From NCBI GenBank assembly GCA_003427395.1, contig BFEA01000950.1, positions 137,170 through 166,037 of the forward strand: DNA of 28,868 nucleotides. The letters run 5' to 3'. The notes under the pieces are model-generated. The model saw nothing but the letters and a program-made list of their open reading frames with translations, made no database searches and was not told where the DNA came from. Below, piece by piece: positions 18,880 to 28,634 of this stretch; within the stretch, counting starts at the first letter, position 1; each line of letters starts with the position of its first letter. The position numbers and the translations under genes are program-made. This stretch comes from Chara braunii (Eukaryota; Streptophyta; Charophyceae; Charales; Characeae).

Positions 18880-18892
18880 CCTATTATTATAG
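18783..18892. repeat. (ATT)n microsatellite, about 110 bp
   Basis: About 35 nearly perfect ATT units with a few interruptions (TGTTACTATT near the left end). Asn/Ile homopolymer frames over it are artefacts of the repeat. Confidence 0.95.
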
Positions 18893-19104
18893 TTATTTGA
18901 TCTGGGAGGAAGTTGGCGTAGTGGGGAGAAAACACGTGAACAATACGAGAGATGGGCGACCCATAGCATCTTGTAGTCGCATGAGGGGTGAGGATGAGAT
19001 GAGGTTGCAACTACAGTAGTATTTTCAACAGTGTGTTACTCGGAAGCGTGTACGTGTGTGCGTCTGTATTTTGCTTGCTGTTGTGCGCACATGTGTGTAT
19101 GTGC

Positions 19105-19155
19105 ATATGAGAAGGAGAGGGAGAGAGCGAGAAAGAGAAAGAAGAGAGCGAGACT
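19105..19155. repeat. GA-rich purine tract after a GT-rich stretch
   Basis: Alternating GT-rich DNA (19045-19100) passes into an almost pure purine tract of GAGAGA-type words. It is capable of non-B structure; no function is shown. Confidence 0.6.
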
Positions 19156-19288
19156 TACCAGACCGCTCGCTGATCGTCGCTCAAGCAATCTGGCTTCTGT
19201 CCCCGAACACAACGCGTCCTCAGTTTGGTTGAAACTGACCGGCGAAATAGCTTGTATACACCCGTTAACCTATTGGTATTGCTGTTAC

Positions 19289-19289
<1 letters not shown>

Positions 19290-19369
<80 letters not shown>

Positions 19370-19420
19370 CATTATTATTATTATTTTATTATTATTTTAT
19401 TATTATTTTATTTTTTTTAT
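19290..19420. repeat. (TTA)n microsatellite, about 120 bp
   Basis: About 35 TTA units, then TTATTTTA variants and a T-rich tail. Its left flank (CCCCGAACACAACGC at about 19200, then AGCTTGTATACA) resembles the left flank of the first array (CCCCGAGCACAATGC at about 18702, then AACTTATATGCA), so the two arrays are probably an old duplication. Confidence 0.93.
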
Positions 19421-19544
19421 TTTTTTGATATGGCTTCTACTTAGCCTTGGTTATAGTCAAGGTACGTGCCGGCAAGTACTAGCGTTATAAGTAACACAAT
19501 CACTATATAGGATGTCGTGCAAACAGACAATAAGGAAAAAATTT

Positions 19545-19812
19545 ATATGGAAGAAGAAGAAAAACGTGAGAAGGAAAGAGGAAGAAGGTCGGTCAAGAAG
19601 GAGATATAAGAAGAGGAGGAAGGAGAGGCATATGATGTAATGAGGTAGATCGTGGGGGAACGTAGAGTAGCATCTTGCGGGAATGATGAGCAACGTCATG
19701 TGGGAATGCAGGAGAACAACATTACATAGGAGGATGAGCAATGTACCGGGAACAAAGGAGAACGGCATGGGAAGATGAACAATGTAGTGGGAATGAAGGA
19801 AAAGAACTTAGG
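19545..19812. repeat. Purine-rich region with degenerate 40-47-bp tandem repeat
   Basis: 19545-19640 is almost all A/G. From 19685 three diverged units start with GATGAGCAAYGT or GATGAACAATGT (19685, 19733, 19773), each followed by a GGGAA and AGGAGAAC or AGGAAAAGAAC word. No coding evidence on either strand. Confidence 0.6.
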
Positions 19813-20013
19813 GGGCAATGGAGAAATCCTTCGGGCTCGCGTTAACGAAGGTGTGTTAAGAGGTAGGTGAAGGAGACACGGAAGAGGGAAGAAGGCGCAT
19901 GGGTATACATAATGAAGAAGGTGTGAAGACACAAGGAAGATGTGAGATAAAGGGGGAGAAACTCAAGGAATGGGGTAAAAGTTGAAAAAAACAAGTGATG
20001 AGAGAGAAAGTAG

Positions 20014-21340
20014 AAGTGGTAGGATGGAGACTCTAGTCTGAGTCATCCTACCGCTCGCATGTATGTGTTTATACATATGAAATTTTCCCACTATTCATAC
20101 AGATATGAGTTGGTTGTAAGGATTGGTTGCCTGATATCGAACCAGTAGGAGGAGGCTTCAGTGAGAGTCGTCATGTTACTTGTTCGAGCTTAGTTTGATA
20201 TGTCGTGAAGGGCAACACGACACTCCAGTGAAGGTCGCTCCACTACTTATTCAAGACTAGGACAACTAAGTGTTAGGGTAGTGGGGGGGTACTCCATTGT
20301 GAGTTGCCCTACTACTTGTTTGAATATGTGTTCTGCCTGAAACTAAAAAGGTGGTAGGATGCTTTAGAGCAGACTATCCTACTACTCGTGAAACATAAAG
20401 TTATGTGTACCTTATGTAGCATTGGGCAAGAGGGACGAGGACTCTAGTGTGAGTCATCATACCGCTTGTCTATGCGCAAGATTGCTTACATATATTTGTC
20501 TAAGTACATAGACTAATAATCTTATAGTAGGCAGATAGCTGAATGTCTCCAGTGTGACTCATTCTACTGCTCGTCTACCTGTCAAACTGGTAATTGGAGG
20601 TTTTAGTGTGGGTCGCCCTATTACTTGTTTAACTCCTGTTTCATTGATATAAGAGAGGGTAAGGAATCGTAGGAATTGATAGGTAGTAAGATACTTCAGT
20701 GCGAGTTATCCTACTGCTTGCTTGTATATGTTTAACCTATATATATATGTATCATGTCTAAGTGTTTATTGATTACGTAATAATTATTTGTCTGACCTCG
20801 AACAGGTAGTAGGATACTTCAGTGTGGGTTATCCTATTACTTGCTTAAGTCAAACTGTGTGATATTAAAGAGATAATAGCTAGCTTTGGTGAGGGTCAAC
20901 CTATTATCCGCTTGAATCTAAACTAACTGACAGTGAAAAAGCGATAGGATACTCCACTAAGAGTCATCCTACTGCTTGTTGTCTGCTTGCTTACATACCA
21001 TCTGCTCGAACGAGTAGTATGATACTTCAGTGAGGGTCATCCGACTACTTATTTGAAATTAGTCTGTATAATATTCGAACGGGTAGTAGGATACTTTAGT
21101 ACGAGAGTACTTGTTTGGAGTTAGACTGCAGAGTAGTACTCAAAGAGGTAGTAGGGGGCTACAGTAAGGGTCATCATACTCCTAACTTGAATTCTACACA
21201 AACTATGTTGAACTGTAATATGATGTGATTTGACTGTTGGACACTAAACAAATAGTGGGATGCTCCACTCCTACTGTTTGTTTAATGTTAAAGAGTAGTG
21301 GGGTACTGTGGTGTGAGTTATCCTACTACTCGTCTTATAC
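20014..21340. repeat. Array of about 17 diverged units with a conserved hairpin core
   Basis: Each unit has the form GTAGTAGGATACTTCAGTGT-GGTCATCCTACTACTTG, with the GTAGGAT and ATCCTAC arms complementary. Clear cases are GGTAGGATG/CATCCTACC near 20014-20054, GTAGTAGGATA/TATCCTATTAC near 20804-20850 and GAGTAGTGGGGTA/TATCCTACTACTC near 21292-21335. Units recur every 60-125 bp, with variable spacer DNA. Arms vary between units but often stay pairable, including G-T pairs. No protein frame runs through it. Origin and role are unknown. Confidence 0.75.
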
Positions 21341-22077
21341 ATATATATATATATATAGGGTCACCAACCCGTACGTCCGGAGGTCCCCGACCAAGCTCCA
21401 TACTTACGGGCGTTCGGGGTCCCGTTCCTGCTCCGAACCCGAAGGCATTTGGCCCCCGCCAAAGGAATCCCAGAGAATTATCGAAGCAGACAAGGTTAGG
21501 GTTATATGCATAAGACGCCTGGGCAGTGATGCTCAGGGTCATATGGTTGGACAGGATTGAGCTCAGGTTTAAAGGAGAGGGTCTTTCAGAAAGGCAGGCA
21601 GAGGCAGTCTTCATAGGCTTATTGGTCACGGTTATCAGGGCCGATTGGTCCAGGAAGGCGGATTTAGGTAGACGAAGGGAGGGGCTCACATGGTTTCGAA
21701 ACACCTTGGCGCGCTGTGACAGGATTGCGTCCATCTCCAAGGAAGGATGGTTGGTCATCAACAGATGACTGGAGCAAGGATAAAGTTAGGGAATAGACTA
21801 GGGGAAGGAATAGGTAGGGATAGTTATTCGGATCCCTAGGTAGTTATTTAGAGTTGTGGATTGTGAGGCTTTTTGGGCTTGTGCGTTTTGTTCTTTAAGA
21901 ACCTGGGCACTCGGTTTCAGTCGATGGTTGCAGTAGACCGTGGGGGTGGGAGGCGTAGGAGAGTGTCAGGAGACAACAGGGAACAAGGTTCCCCTCCGCT
22001 GAAGTTGGGCCGAGTTCAGACCGTAAGATAGATCTATGAAGTAGAATAGATAAGGACATAGTTAGGAAGAAGGATAA
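21341..22077. other. (TA)n tract then a GC-richer interval without recognised gene
   Basis: A (TA) run at 21341-21357 abuts GGGTCACCAACCCGTACG and a CGTTCGGGG/CCGAACCCGAA-containing stretch (21360-21450), whose words resemble the CCGAACG array at the window end. A plus frame at 21526-21768 (80 codons; GEGLSERQAEAVFIGLL) and a minus frame at 21318-21761 overlap; neither can be supported as a gene. Confidence 0.4.
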
Positions 22078-22080
22078 TTA

Positions 22081-22491
22081 GAGCCTCGTTCGACATCAGT
22101 TGAAAATACTTTGCAAGTGCACACCAAACGAGAAATTGTGATTAATTTACACTTACTCGATTTATGTTTCACTGTACACTTGAGGAAATCCTTGAACAAC
22201 CCACACTTGAAACCGAACTCCACGGCTTGACCAATCTTGGGTCAGGATCACCAGCTGGAAAAAACGAAAAACAAAAAAAGAGCCCCACTTGGGGTGCTTG
22301 CAGTATCCTCTGGCACTTGAACGCAAAGCTTCCCAGAGAGGTACCTTGAGTTCAAGTGCGATTTTGCTCCGGTCGCACTTGAGTTTCGAGGGCAGGTACT
22401 TGAGAGCCGGAAAGTAGAAACAACTCCACGGCGACACTAGGGTGGGGTCGAACCTAGAATTTTTCTTCAACCCTGGTGTCGAACGAGACCC
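22081..22491. mobile_element. Tourist-like (PIF/Harbinger) MITE with TTA target duplication
   Basis: Left terminus GAGCCTCGTTCGACATCAG and the reverse complement of the right terminus GGGTCTCGTTCGACACCAG match at 16 of 19 positions. TTA flanks both sides (22078-22080 and 22492-22494), the target duplication of PIF/Harbinger elements. The interior has no coding frame but has repeated CACTTGA words in both orientations and a CAAGTGCG/CGCACTTG hairpin. Length is 411 bp, typical for Tourist MITEs. Confidence 0.85.
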
Positions 22492-22563
22492 TTAAAGCCC
22501 ATAGTTTTGAGGAATTCACTATAGAAGTTGAAGAACGAGAATGTTTTTGGCGGTTTGCTTTTG

Positions 22564-22947
22564 CAGACACGGATTATGCCAGCAACTGTGCATCTGGTTG
22601 GACGTTAAGTGGACGGAGCAGATTCAACAGAAAACAAATCCTTAGTTTGCATCAACTATACCCATGGGACTATGGTTGGGAATCGGTACCGGGAAATTGT
22701 TGCTACAGACCCGTTTTCTCCTACCTTAGATTCACTAAATCCACGGACTACAAGCATCGCGACTTTCGGTATCTTGACAATCTATGACAACCAGCACTCC
22801 AACCAAGCATCTACGATCTTCGGGGTTTTACGTTTCAAGTTCGACGTGACACTCACCCAGGCTGAAGAACGGCCTCACTTACCCTTCTACTCCCACTGCC
22901 TTGACCTGCGACACTATAAGTCACAGGCGCCTATCCAGCAACAATAG
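22564..22947 (+). pseudogene. Unrecognised protein fragment with one in-frame stop
   Basis: Frame 1 from 22564 to TAG 22945-22947, with one TAA at 22606-22608. A TTTTGCAG acceptor-like site lies just upstream. The post-stop part (112 codons) has protein-like composition with alternating hydrophobic residues, for example FGVLRFKFDVTLT. That pattern would fit a beta-sandwich fold, but I cannot assign a family. The sequence starts soon after the Tourist MITE. Confidence 0.3.
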
Positions 22948-23039
22948 TTTGAGAACCTTCCTGAGATGCGCCTTCTAGGCCCCGACCGCTCGCTGCATTC
23001 ATTGCGAATGCAAGCCTGCGTGCACACCACACAAGGGTC

Positions 23040-23780
23040 ATGTCTTTTCAGAGGTCGAGTCATTTTTCTCGCCTTGATTTGTTAAGAGGACCCTCTGGTA
23101 GCAGTCCTTCGCCTCCTCGGTCATCAAGTCAAGATCGCCCAGCCAGCATCGCTATACCACCAGTCAGAAGTCAGCGTCCCTATCCGGTCAGTCACTCCCG
23201 TCGGTCCACCCCACCCCGGTAAGTCAGGCACTGCTTTCCCATCCGCCCCACCATGAACCCGTCTGTCTGCAGAATCGGAGACCTTCCACCCCCACCGTCC
23301 AACCCAGCTGCCAACCCTCAACATCACCACGCCCCAACCGCCTTCCCATCCGCGTCTTCCTCTTTCTATTCACTATATTCTCACAGCTCAACACTCTTCG
23401 ACCCTTTCCTCCTCTCATTTTTCCCTTTTAATCCCACACAACAATCCAAGGAACCGATTCCAGACGCCCAATTAGTAACCATTTTCTCTTCATTCATCAC
23501 CCCACTCCACTCTTCCATAACCCTGCCCCCTATATATGCAGATGAGGACATTCAACGCATCTTTGTTATAGATCCCCCATCACCTTCGTTACTCCCCTTT
23601 CACCTCTTCTGTCTCCCTCTCATCATCCCTCATGCTATAACTTCCTTGCAGTCCACCTTCGTGGGAGCCAGGTTCGGCTCCAACCTTGTCACGTTCGATC
23701 TCCTTGAATTCGTCGAGGAACTTGAAGTCGTCTTCTACACTTTCCAGAATGGCGCTCAGTTCTTCTTCCTCCTCAAATGA
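23040..23780 (+). CDS. Candidate two-exon gene, Ser/Pro-rich product of unknown function
   Basis: Exon 1 starts at ATG 23040 and ends at 23218, before GTAAGT, a perfect donor. Exon 2 begins at 23273 after TCTGTCTGCAG and runs to TGA 23778-23780. The 54-nt intron joins the two open frames in phase (CG + A), giving about 228 residues. The N-terminus is basic and Ser/Pro-rich; the C-terminal part has hydrophobic and acidic patches (LLEFVEELEVVFYTF). No domain is recognised. The pyrimidine-rich composition could also make this an untranslated region or chance frame. Confidence 0.3.
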
Positions 23781-23807
23781 GATCATGCAATGGAATTGTT
23801 TTCTCAT
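23589..23807 (-). CDS. Weak minus-strand ORF opposite exon 2 of the candidate gene
   Basis: 72 codons, acidic (FEEEEELSAILESVEDDFKF). It competes with the plus-strand frame for the same DNA; at most one of the two is real. Its charged, helix-like composition resembles the minus-strand fragment at 23976-24401, so both could be parts of one decayed gene. Confidence 0.2.
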   Translation of the reverse strand: MRKQFHCMISFEEEEELSAILESVEDDFKFLDEFKEIERDKVGAEPGSHEGGLQGSYSMRDDERETEEVKGE

Positions 23808-23975
23808 TCCTTTTACTCAAGCCTTCTTCTCTCTCTAATCTCGGTCGGCAATCATACTCTCAGTTCCCTCACTCCCCTGTAGCAAGCTAGAGCAAGTGCT
23901 GATCTGGCGGACTACAAGGTGCAGCACGACCACGACCTCCACGTTCCTTTCTACTGCTTTTCTTTATATTTGGCG

Positions 23976-24401
23976 TTAGCAAAAAGCGACTCGTCGAAAT
24001 TTTGGGTGAATGGCGGACTCCTCAGCATAACGGAGAATCTCCCTTCCATCGGGAGACTACCAGGCTTTATCTTTCCTCTGGCGTTCTTTTTCAAGGGCTT
24101 CTTCAAGCAGCTTGCCAAGGGAGATATCTCCCACCTCCTTCTCCACCAACTCATCCAATCGGGACCTGGACCTTGGTTCAGAGCACTCACGGACCAGGTC
24201 TGCGGATCACCAATCAAGTATCAATCTGCGCCTCGTTTTCCAAAAGAAGCATCTTATCTGTCGCAACCGACACTCCCGCGTCTCATCCTGACACTCCAAG
24301 CCGCAACTCACGTGTTCACTTTCATCGATCACGATGCCGCGGAGGAGGAAGGATGACGAAGCTCCTGCTGCAAGAAGGAGAGTCCACCGCAGATCCTCCA
24401 A
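23976..24401 (-). pseudogene. Minus-strand coding fragment, broken by stops
   Basis: One minus-strand frame contains, in order, a 64-codon segment from 24401, a TGA (24207-24209), then SRSRLDELVEKEVGDISLGK and a Lys/Glu-rich helix-like run, a TAG (24057-24059), and DGREILRYAEESAIHPKFRR to a stop at 23976-23978. The charged, amphipathic composition is unlike random frames nearby. The stops may be nonsense mutations or lie in unrecognised introns. No family assigned. Confidence 0.3.
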
Positions 24402-24543
24402 TTACGCCCCTGAATTTGACTCTTCCCTTTCTAATAGGCCCATACCCGTCCAACAACTTCTACTAGTTCTTCAACCCCCCCAAACTCGCGCTCCCGACCC
24501 TCCTCTCACCCCCCATAATCCCCCCACTCAGAAGGCACCCTGA
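24334..24543 (+). CDS. Small plus-strand ORF with basic N-terminus
   Basis: 69 codons beginning MPRRRKDDEAPAARRRVHRR, a nuclear-localisation-like basic start, then a Pro-rich tail. It overlaps the start of the minus-strand fragment, so only one can be real. It could be the first exon of a longer gene; there is no downstream support. Confidence 0.2.
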   Translation: MPRRRKDDEAPAARRRVHRRSSNYAPEFDSSLSNRPIPVQQLLLVLQPPQTRAPDPPLTPHNPPTQKAP

Positions 24544-24804
24544 TCAAGGAGAACCCCTCGTATCTTTAAAGGATTAAACTACATCTTCCTCTTCTGTATC
24601 ATTCTCCTCTTCTTTCTCGTCCTCCTCATCTACTTCCTCCTCTTCCGCCCGACTTTTCCCTCAACCCTTCTACCCCCAAGCCCAACTAATAGATATTAAT
24701 CTAAAAAGATTGTTAATAGGACAATTGTTGTGCGTATTTTTTCCTAAACAGACTTTTGTTACGAGTGTTTGCGATATTAAACTCAGCAACGATATTGGTC
24801 TAGG
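24544..24804. other. Pyrimidine-rich interval, no gene recognised
   Basis: 24570-24680 is dominated by TCTTCCTC-type words, followed by AT-rich DNA. No feature beyond the composition. Confidence 0.5.
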
Positions 24805-25533
24805 TGCTACTTAGTAGAAAGGAAGCAGCCCATCTGACTACAAGGGATTAAAGAAAAGGAGTCCGGACGAAGGACGACTGGTCGCTAAATAAGTGGCACT
24901 TGCCACCTTGTGGATTGTATATTTTTTGTACCACGTCATCTTGCTTTGTTTCTCTCACTTATGCATTGCTTAAAAAAAATAAAAATAAAAATAGAAGAAA
25001 GCTATGCAAATACTCATCGGTCAACCTACTATCTTTAAAACCAACCAATTGCCTTGTTATTTAAGACCAATCGAGTAATCAAGTGACTCATGATCATTCA
25101 AACGATCAACCAACCAACCAAACGACATGTTCAACCAACCAACCAAGAGATCGGTCGATCAGTCAAGTAGTCGGTCGACCAATCATATGCTACTTAGCGG
25201 AAAGGAAGCAGACCATCTGGTTAGAAGAAACTGAAGGAAAGGAGCCCAGACGAAGAATGACTAATTACTAAAGAAACGACACTTGCCACCTTGTGGATTG
25301 TATATTCTCTGTACCAAGTCACCTTGCTTTGTTTCTCTCACTTGCGCATTGCTTAAAAAAAATAAAAAAAAATTAGAAGAAAGCTATGCAAATACTCCTC
25401 CGAAGTCGGTCAACCTATTCTCTTTAAATCAGCCAATTGCCTCATGATCATTCAATCGGTCAATCGACCAACCAAACAACATGTTCGACCAAGAGATAGG
25501 TCGATCAGTCAAGTAGTCGGTCGACCAATCATT
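24805..25533. repeat. Tandem duplication, two units of 383 and 346 bp
   Basis: Unit 1 (24805-25187) and unit 2 (25188-25533) share the start TGCTACTTAG, the middle CACTTGCCACCTTGTGGATT, GCATTGCTTAAAAAAAATAA, GAAGAAAGCTATGCAAATAC and the end AGTCGGTCGACCAATCAT. Unit 2 lacks some CAAC repeats. A weaker third trace (TTGTGCATTGCTTGGT then an A-run) is at about 25720-25760. Confidence 0.88.
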
Positions 25534-25739
25534 TGACAGGCCGATTAACCAAGCATTCAACCGACTCATCAATCAAATCAAACATTCATCGCCAGACCGA
25601 TCAAACTAATCGATAGATCGATCGACTTGATCCTCCGACCAACCCCTTTATTTAGCAAGCAAATAATGGAGCCTCCATCTCAACCACTTTATTCCTTACA
25701 CCAAAGTCCTATGTTCTTATACTTGTGCATTGCTTGGTA

Positions 25740-25800
25740 AAAAAAAAAAAAAAAAAAACGAAAAAAACGAAAAAAAAACACAGAAAAGATAATACATTAG
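25740..25800. repeat. A-rich tail-like tract
   Basis: About 19 A followed by CGAAAAAAACG-type units, directly after TTGTGCATTGCTTGGT, a word shared with the units of the preceding tandem duplication. Confidence 0.6.
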
Positions 25801-25909
25801 CAAAGGAAACAACAACCAGAAAGGAAGATGAATAAAGTTATACAAAACCCCTAGCCAAATCTACCAATTTACAAATTAACCAAATCACCAATTAAGATTA
25901 TTAAGTAAT

Positions 25910-26545
25910 AAATCGAGTAATTAAGCAATCAATGATTATTCAACCGACCAATCAATCAATCAAGTGATCAATCGACCATTGAGGTAACCGGCCAACCAAT
26001 CAACCAGTCGACCGACCGGTCAAGCCATCGGTTGACCAATCATCTCATTAATCAACCAATCATCTGATTAACCAACCAACTAAGTAATCAGACACATAAA
26101 AGACCCATTGATCAATCGACCATTTAAGCATTCAGCAGCTGACCGATTAAACCAATCGATTGCTAGATCGATTCGACCCTCTAATCAACCCCGCCATCAA
26201 GCAAACCTACTATGCCAACCTTCAATTCAGACACTCCTACTAAATCACCCGATCAATTGAACGATCAATCGAGTAATAGGTCGACCAATCAAACGGAAAA
26301 AAAAAAAAAAAAAAAAAAAAAAGCAATTGATCGATCAATCAAGTGATCGGCCAACCAATCAAATGTTCAATCGACCAGTCAAGTAATCCATGGACTAACC
26401 ATATGACTGATCGACCAATCATACGATCAATAGACCAATCTATTGATTAATCTAACTAATCGATAGATTGATCAACCAAAGCTCGAACAAGCCAAAGGTC
26501 GTGCAAACCCCCTAACTGATCGACCCATTCGATACAACGATCAAC
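25910..26545. repeat. Cryptic tetranucleotide tract, consensus YRAY, with an internal A26 run
   Basis: Read in steps of four from CAATCAATCAAGTGATCAAT (about 25952), nearly every word fits pyrimidine-purine-A-pyrimidine (CAAT, CGAC, CAAC, TGAT, CAAG, CCAT). The phase holds over long stretches although no simple unit repeats exactly. Short open frames show a matching 4-residue periodicity and are not genes. A run of 26 A sits at 26297-26322. Similar words occur from about 25055 in the neighbouring duplication. Confidence 0.7.
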
Positions 26546-26870
26546 CACAAAAAAAAAACTTAAATCAGTACCTTCCCACTGTTGCGAAATTATGTGATGC
26601 TGGCCAGTACCCGAACTTTCCGGGGGTCGGACATAAGGTCGGCGATGTCCCATAAATCGTGCTTTTCTTTTGTCCGTGCACGAAAAGAAAAGGAAAAAAA
26701 AAAGGCCTTTGTACTACAATGATGTCGGGCAGAGTAGTCTAGGATGCCGTTTTCACTGTCTTGAATGCATCTCACCACAAAGACGGTCACATTCTGAAAT
26801 TTGTTGTTTTCTATTTTTTATTTGTCTTTTGTTTGTTATGTGTCCTCTGCCAACGAGGCAGGGCCGAATT
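26546..26870. other. Mixed non-repetitive interval, no gene recognised
   Basis: Contains CCGAACTTTCCGGGGGTCGG, AAAAGAAAAGG runs and T-rich DNA. Short frames on both strands lack support. Confidence 0.45.
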
Positions 26871-27200
26871 CGTGTTTTCGTTTTTTTTTTCTTGTTTTCT
26901 TTTTTTGGAATCTGACAATCTGAATTCGTGATCTGCTCGAACTGTGTTCCCTCTGAGGATTGTAACCCTGATCACACTAACACTTACGGGAATGTATCTT
27001 GCAATTTTCATGGGCAAATCCGTGTTTCTGTCTTTTTTTTTTTTTTTGAGTTTCTGGAATCTTACAACCTGGCCACAGGGTTGAGATCGCCTCACTGAGG
27101 GCACACTCACACTACCACTTCCGAGAATGTATACAGGTGCAATCACGCCCAGAGCTTTGTTTCGTTTTCTTGTTTTGTGAGTTTTCACGGCCGCAACTTT
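26871..27200. repeat. Degenerate 135-150-bp tandem repeat, two units plus a partial third
   Basis: Units start at CGTGTTTTCG (26871), CGTGTTTCTG (27021) and TTTGTTTCGT (27156). Each has a T-run, then GGAATCTKACAA, GATC or CACACTMACACT words, and GRGAATGTAT. The third unit breaks off after the T-rich part. There is no coding frame. Confidence 0.65.
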
Positions 27201-27333
27201 TTTTTTTCTTTCTTGTTCCTGTGAGAGTACCGTAAAAAAATGGAGTGGGACCCAGGCTCGACAAAACTCGGAGCGCAGTGAAAATCAGGGTCGACAAAAA
27301 CAGGCTCGGAGGTACTGGTGGTTTAACATTTAC

Positions 27334-27353
27334 CAAAAAAAAAAAAAAAAAAA
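27334..27353. repeat. A-run
   Basis: About 20 A following TTTACC, placed just before the next tetranucleotide tract. It is one of five such A-runs in the right half of the window. Confidence 0.8.
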
Positions 27354-27371
27354 GATTCATGGGCAAATAAG

Positions 27372-27985
27372 CCTACTCAATCAACCAATCAATCAATCTC
27401 TCAATCGACCAACTAATTGAGTGATCAACTTGTCAAACCTATCATCCAATCAAGCGATCGAGTACCAACTAAGTATTCGATCGACCAATGTCTCAACATC
27501 CCAACCAACGATCGCTCGACCTAAATAACATGATCGATCGACTAACCAACCAACGCATCGTTAAATCGTGCCATCCATCAACCAATTAAAAAACCAATCA
27601 AGTATTTTATAAAGTAAAGATCAACCAATAAAATAATCAGGCAACCAATTATGTGACCGGTCACGTAGTCAAGTGAACAGTCGACCAATCATATGACTGG
27701 TCAACCAAATAATGTGATCAACCGACCAAAAACGATGACCTAGTTAAACGACCGACCAATCAATCCAAGAACGATAACCTATTCAGTCAATCAATTCACC
27801 CAATCAATCTCTCGATCAATCAACCAATCAACCAATCGACTGACCAGTCTAGTAACCAAACAAACAATCAGGTGTCCAACCAAGTAATCAGCCAGCCAAT
27901 TTTTAACAATTAGATTCCACGTCATATTGATCGCCTGACCTAATAGGCCGATCTTTCGACTAGCAAGTAACATGTCTACCAATCA
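27372..27985. repeat. Cryptic tetranucleotide tract, second block
   Basis: The same CAAT/CGAC/CAAC/GATC-type four-base words as at 25910-26545, with many TCGA and GATC palindromes, for example ATCGATCGAC and CGACCAATCAAT. Minus-strand frames such as 27791-27982 reflect this repeat (LVDWLIDREIDW) and are not called. Confidence 0.68.
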
Positions 27986-28484
27986 CGAAATCACTTCACC
28001 CCTCATCACCTAAGCGAAATAAATCAAATGATCGCATTCACCAATTCCTTGCAATGTCAACATAACACCCATTCAACCAATTGTCAAACGAAGGCTGGCC
28101 TACTCAATGTCAACATAACACCCATTCAACCAACCAATTGGAACCAGTCACATCTTCGATATCCATTCAATTCAACACTCCCCCATTCGCAATAAAGGGG
28201 GGATCATCATAAAAGTGTTACTTGAACCTTATTAAAAAAAACAAAAACAAAAAAAACTTCACTACTCATCTTGCTTATCATTCAAACGATGAATATTTCC
28301 AATACAGGACCTCTCTTTTCCCCTATTCAGCATCAATCAAACCAACCCTCTCCTTACCACCCTCAAAAAAAAAAAAAAAAAAAAAAAACTAATACGACTA
28401 CTAAACATTCAATAAAAAATCTTAAAACCTGAACGTCTATCTTAACCACCATCTCAAAGCATCCGAAAATATATATACATATAT
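27986..28484. other. A/C-rich interval with a 28-bp direct repeat and A-runs
   Basis: An exact 28-bp direct repeat lies at 28053-28080 and 28105-28132 (it starts CAATGTCAACATAACACCCA). A-runs occur at about 28231-28257 and 28365-28388. No coding frame recognised. Confidence 0.7.
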
Positions 28485-28576
28485 AAACTCCGACGAAACA
28501 GTTTGTCACAGCCCCTTGTTTGTTGTCCTCTTCTCTCTCTCTGCCTACGGTTTATCGGGCAATTCTGTTTATGACG

Positions 28577-28634
<58 letters not shown>

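Noticed and set aside
18655-19444. Frames encoding poly-Asn, poly-Ile, poly-Tyr or poly-Leu
   Set aside because: Translation of (ATT)n microsatellites.
20014-21340. CRISPR-like array
   Set aside because: Eukaryotic context, diverged repeats, irregular spacing and no cas genes.
27791-27982. Minus-strand frame with DWLIDREIDW-type periodicity
   Set aside because: Produced by the 4-bp-phase repeat; no start context or domain.
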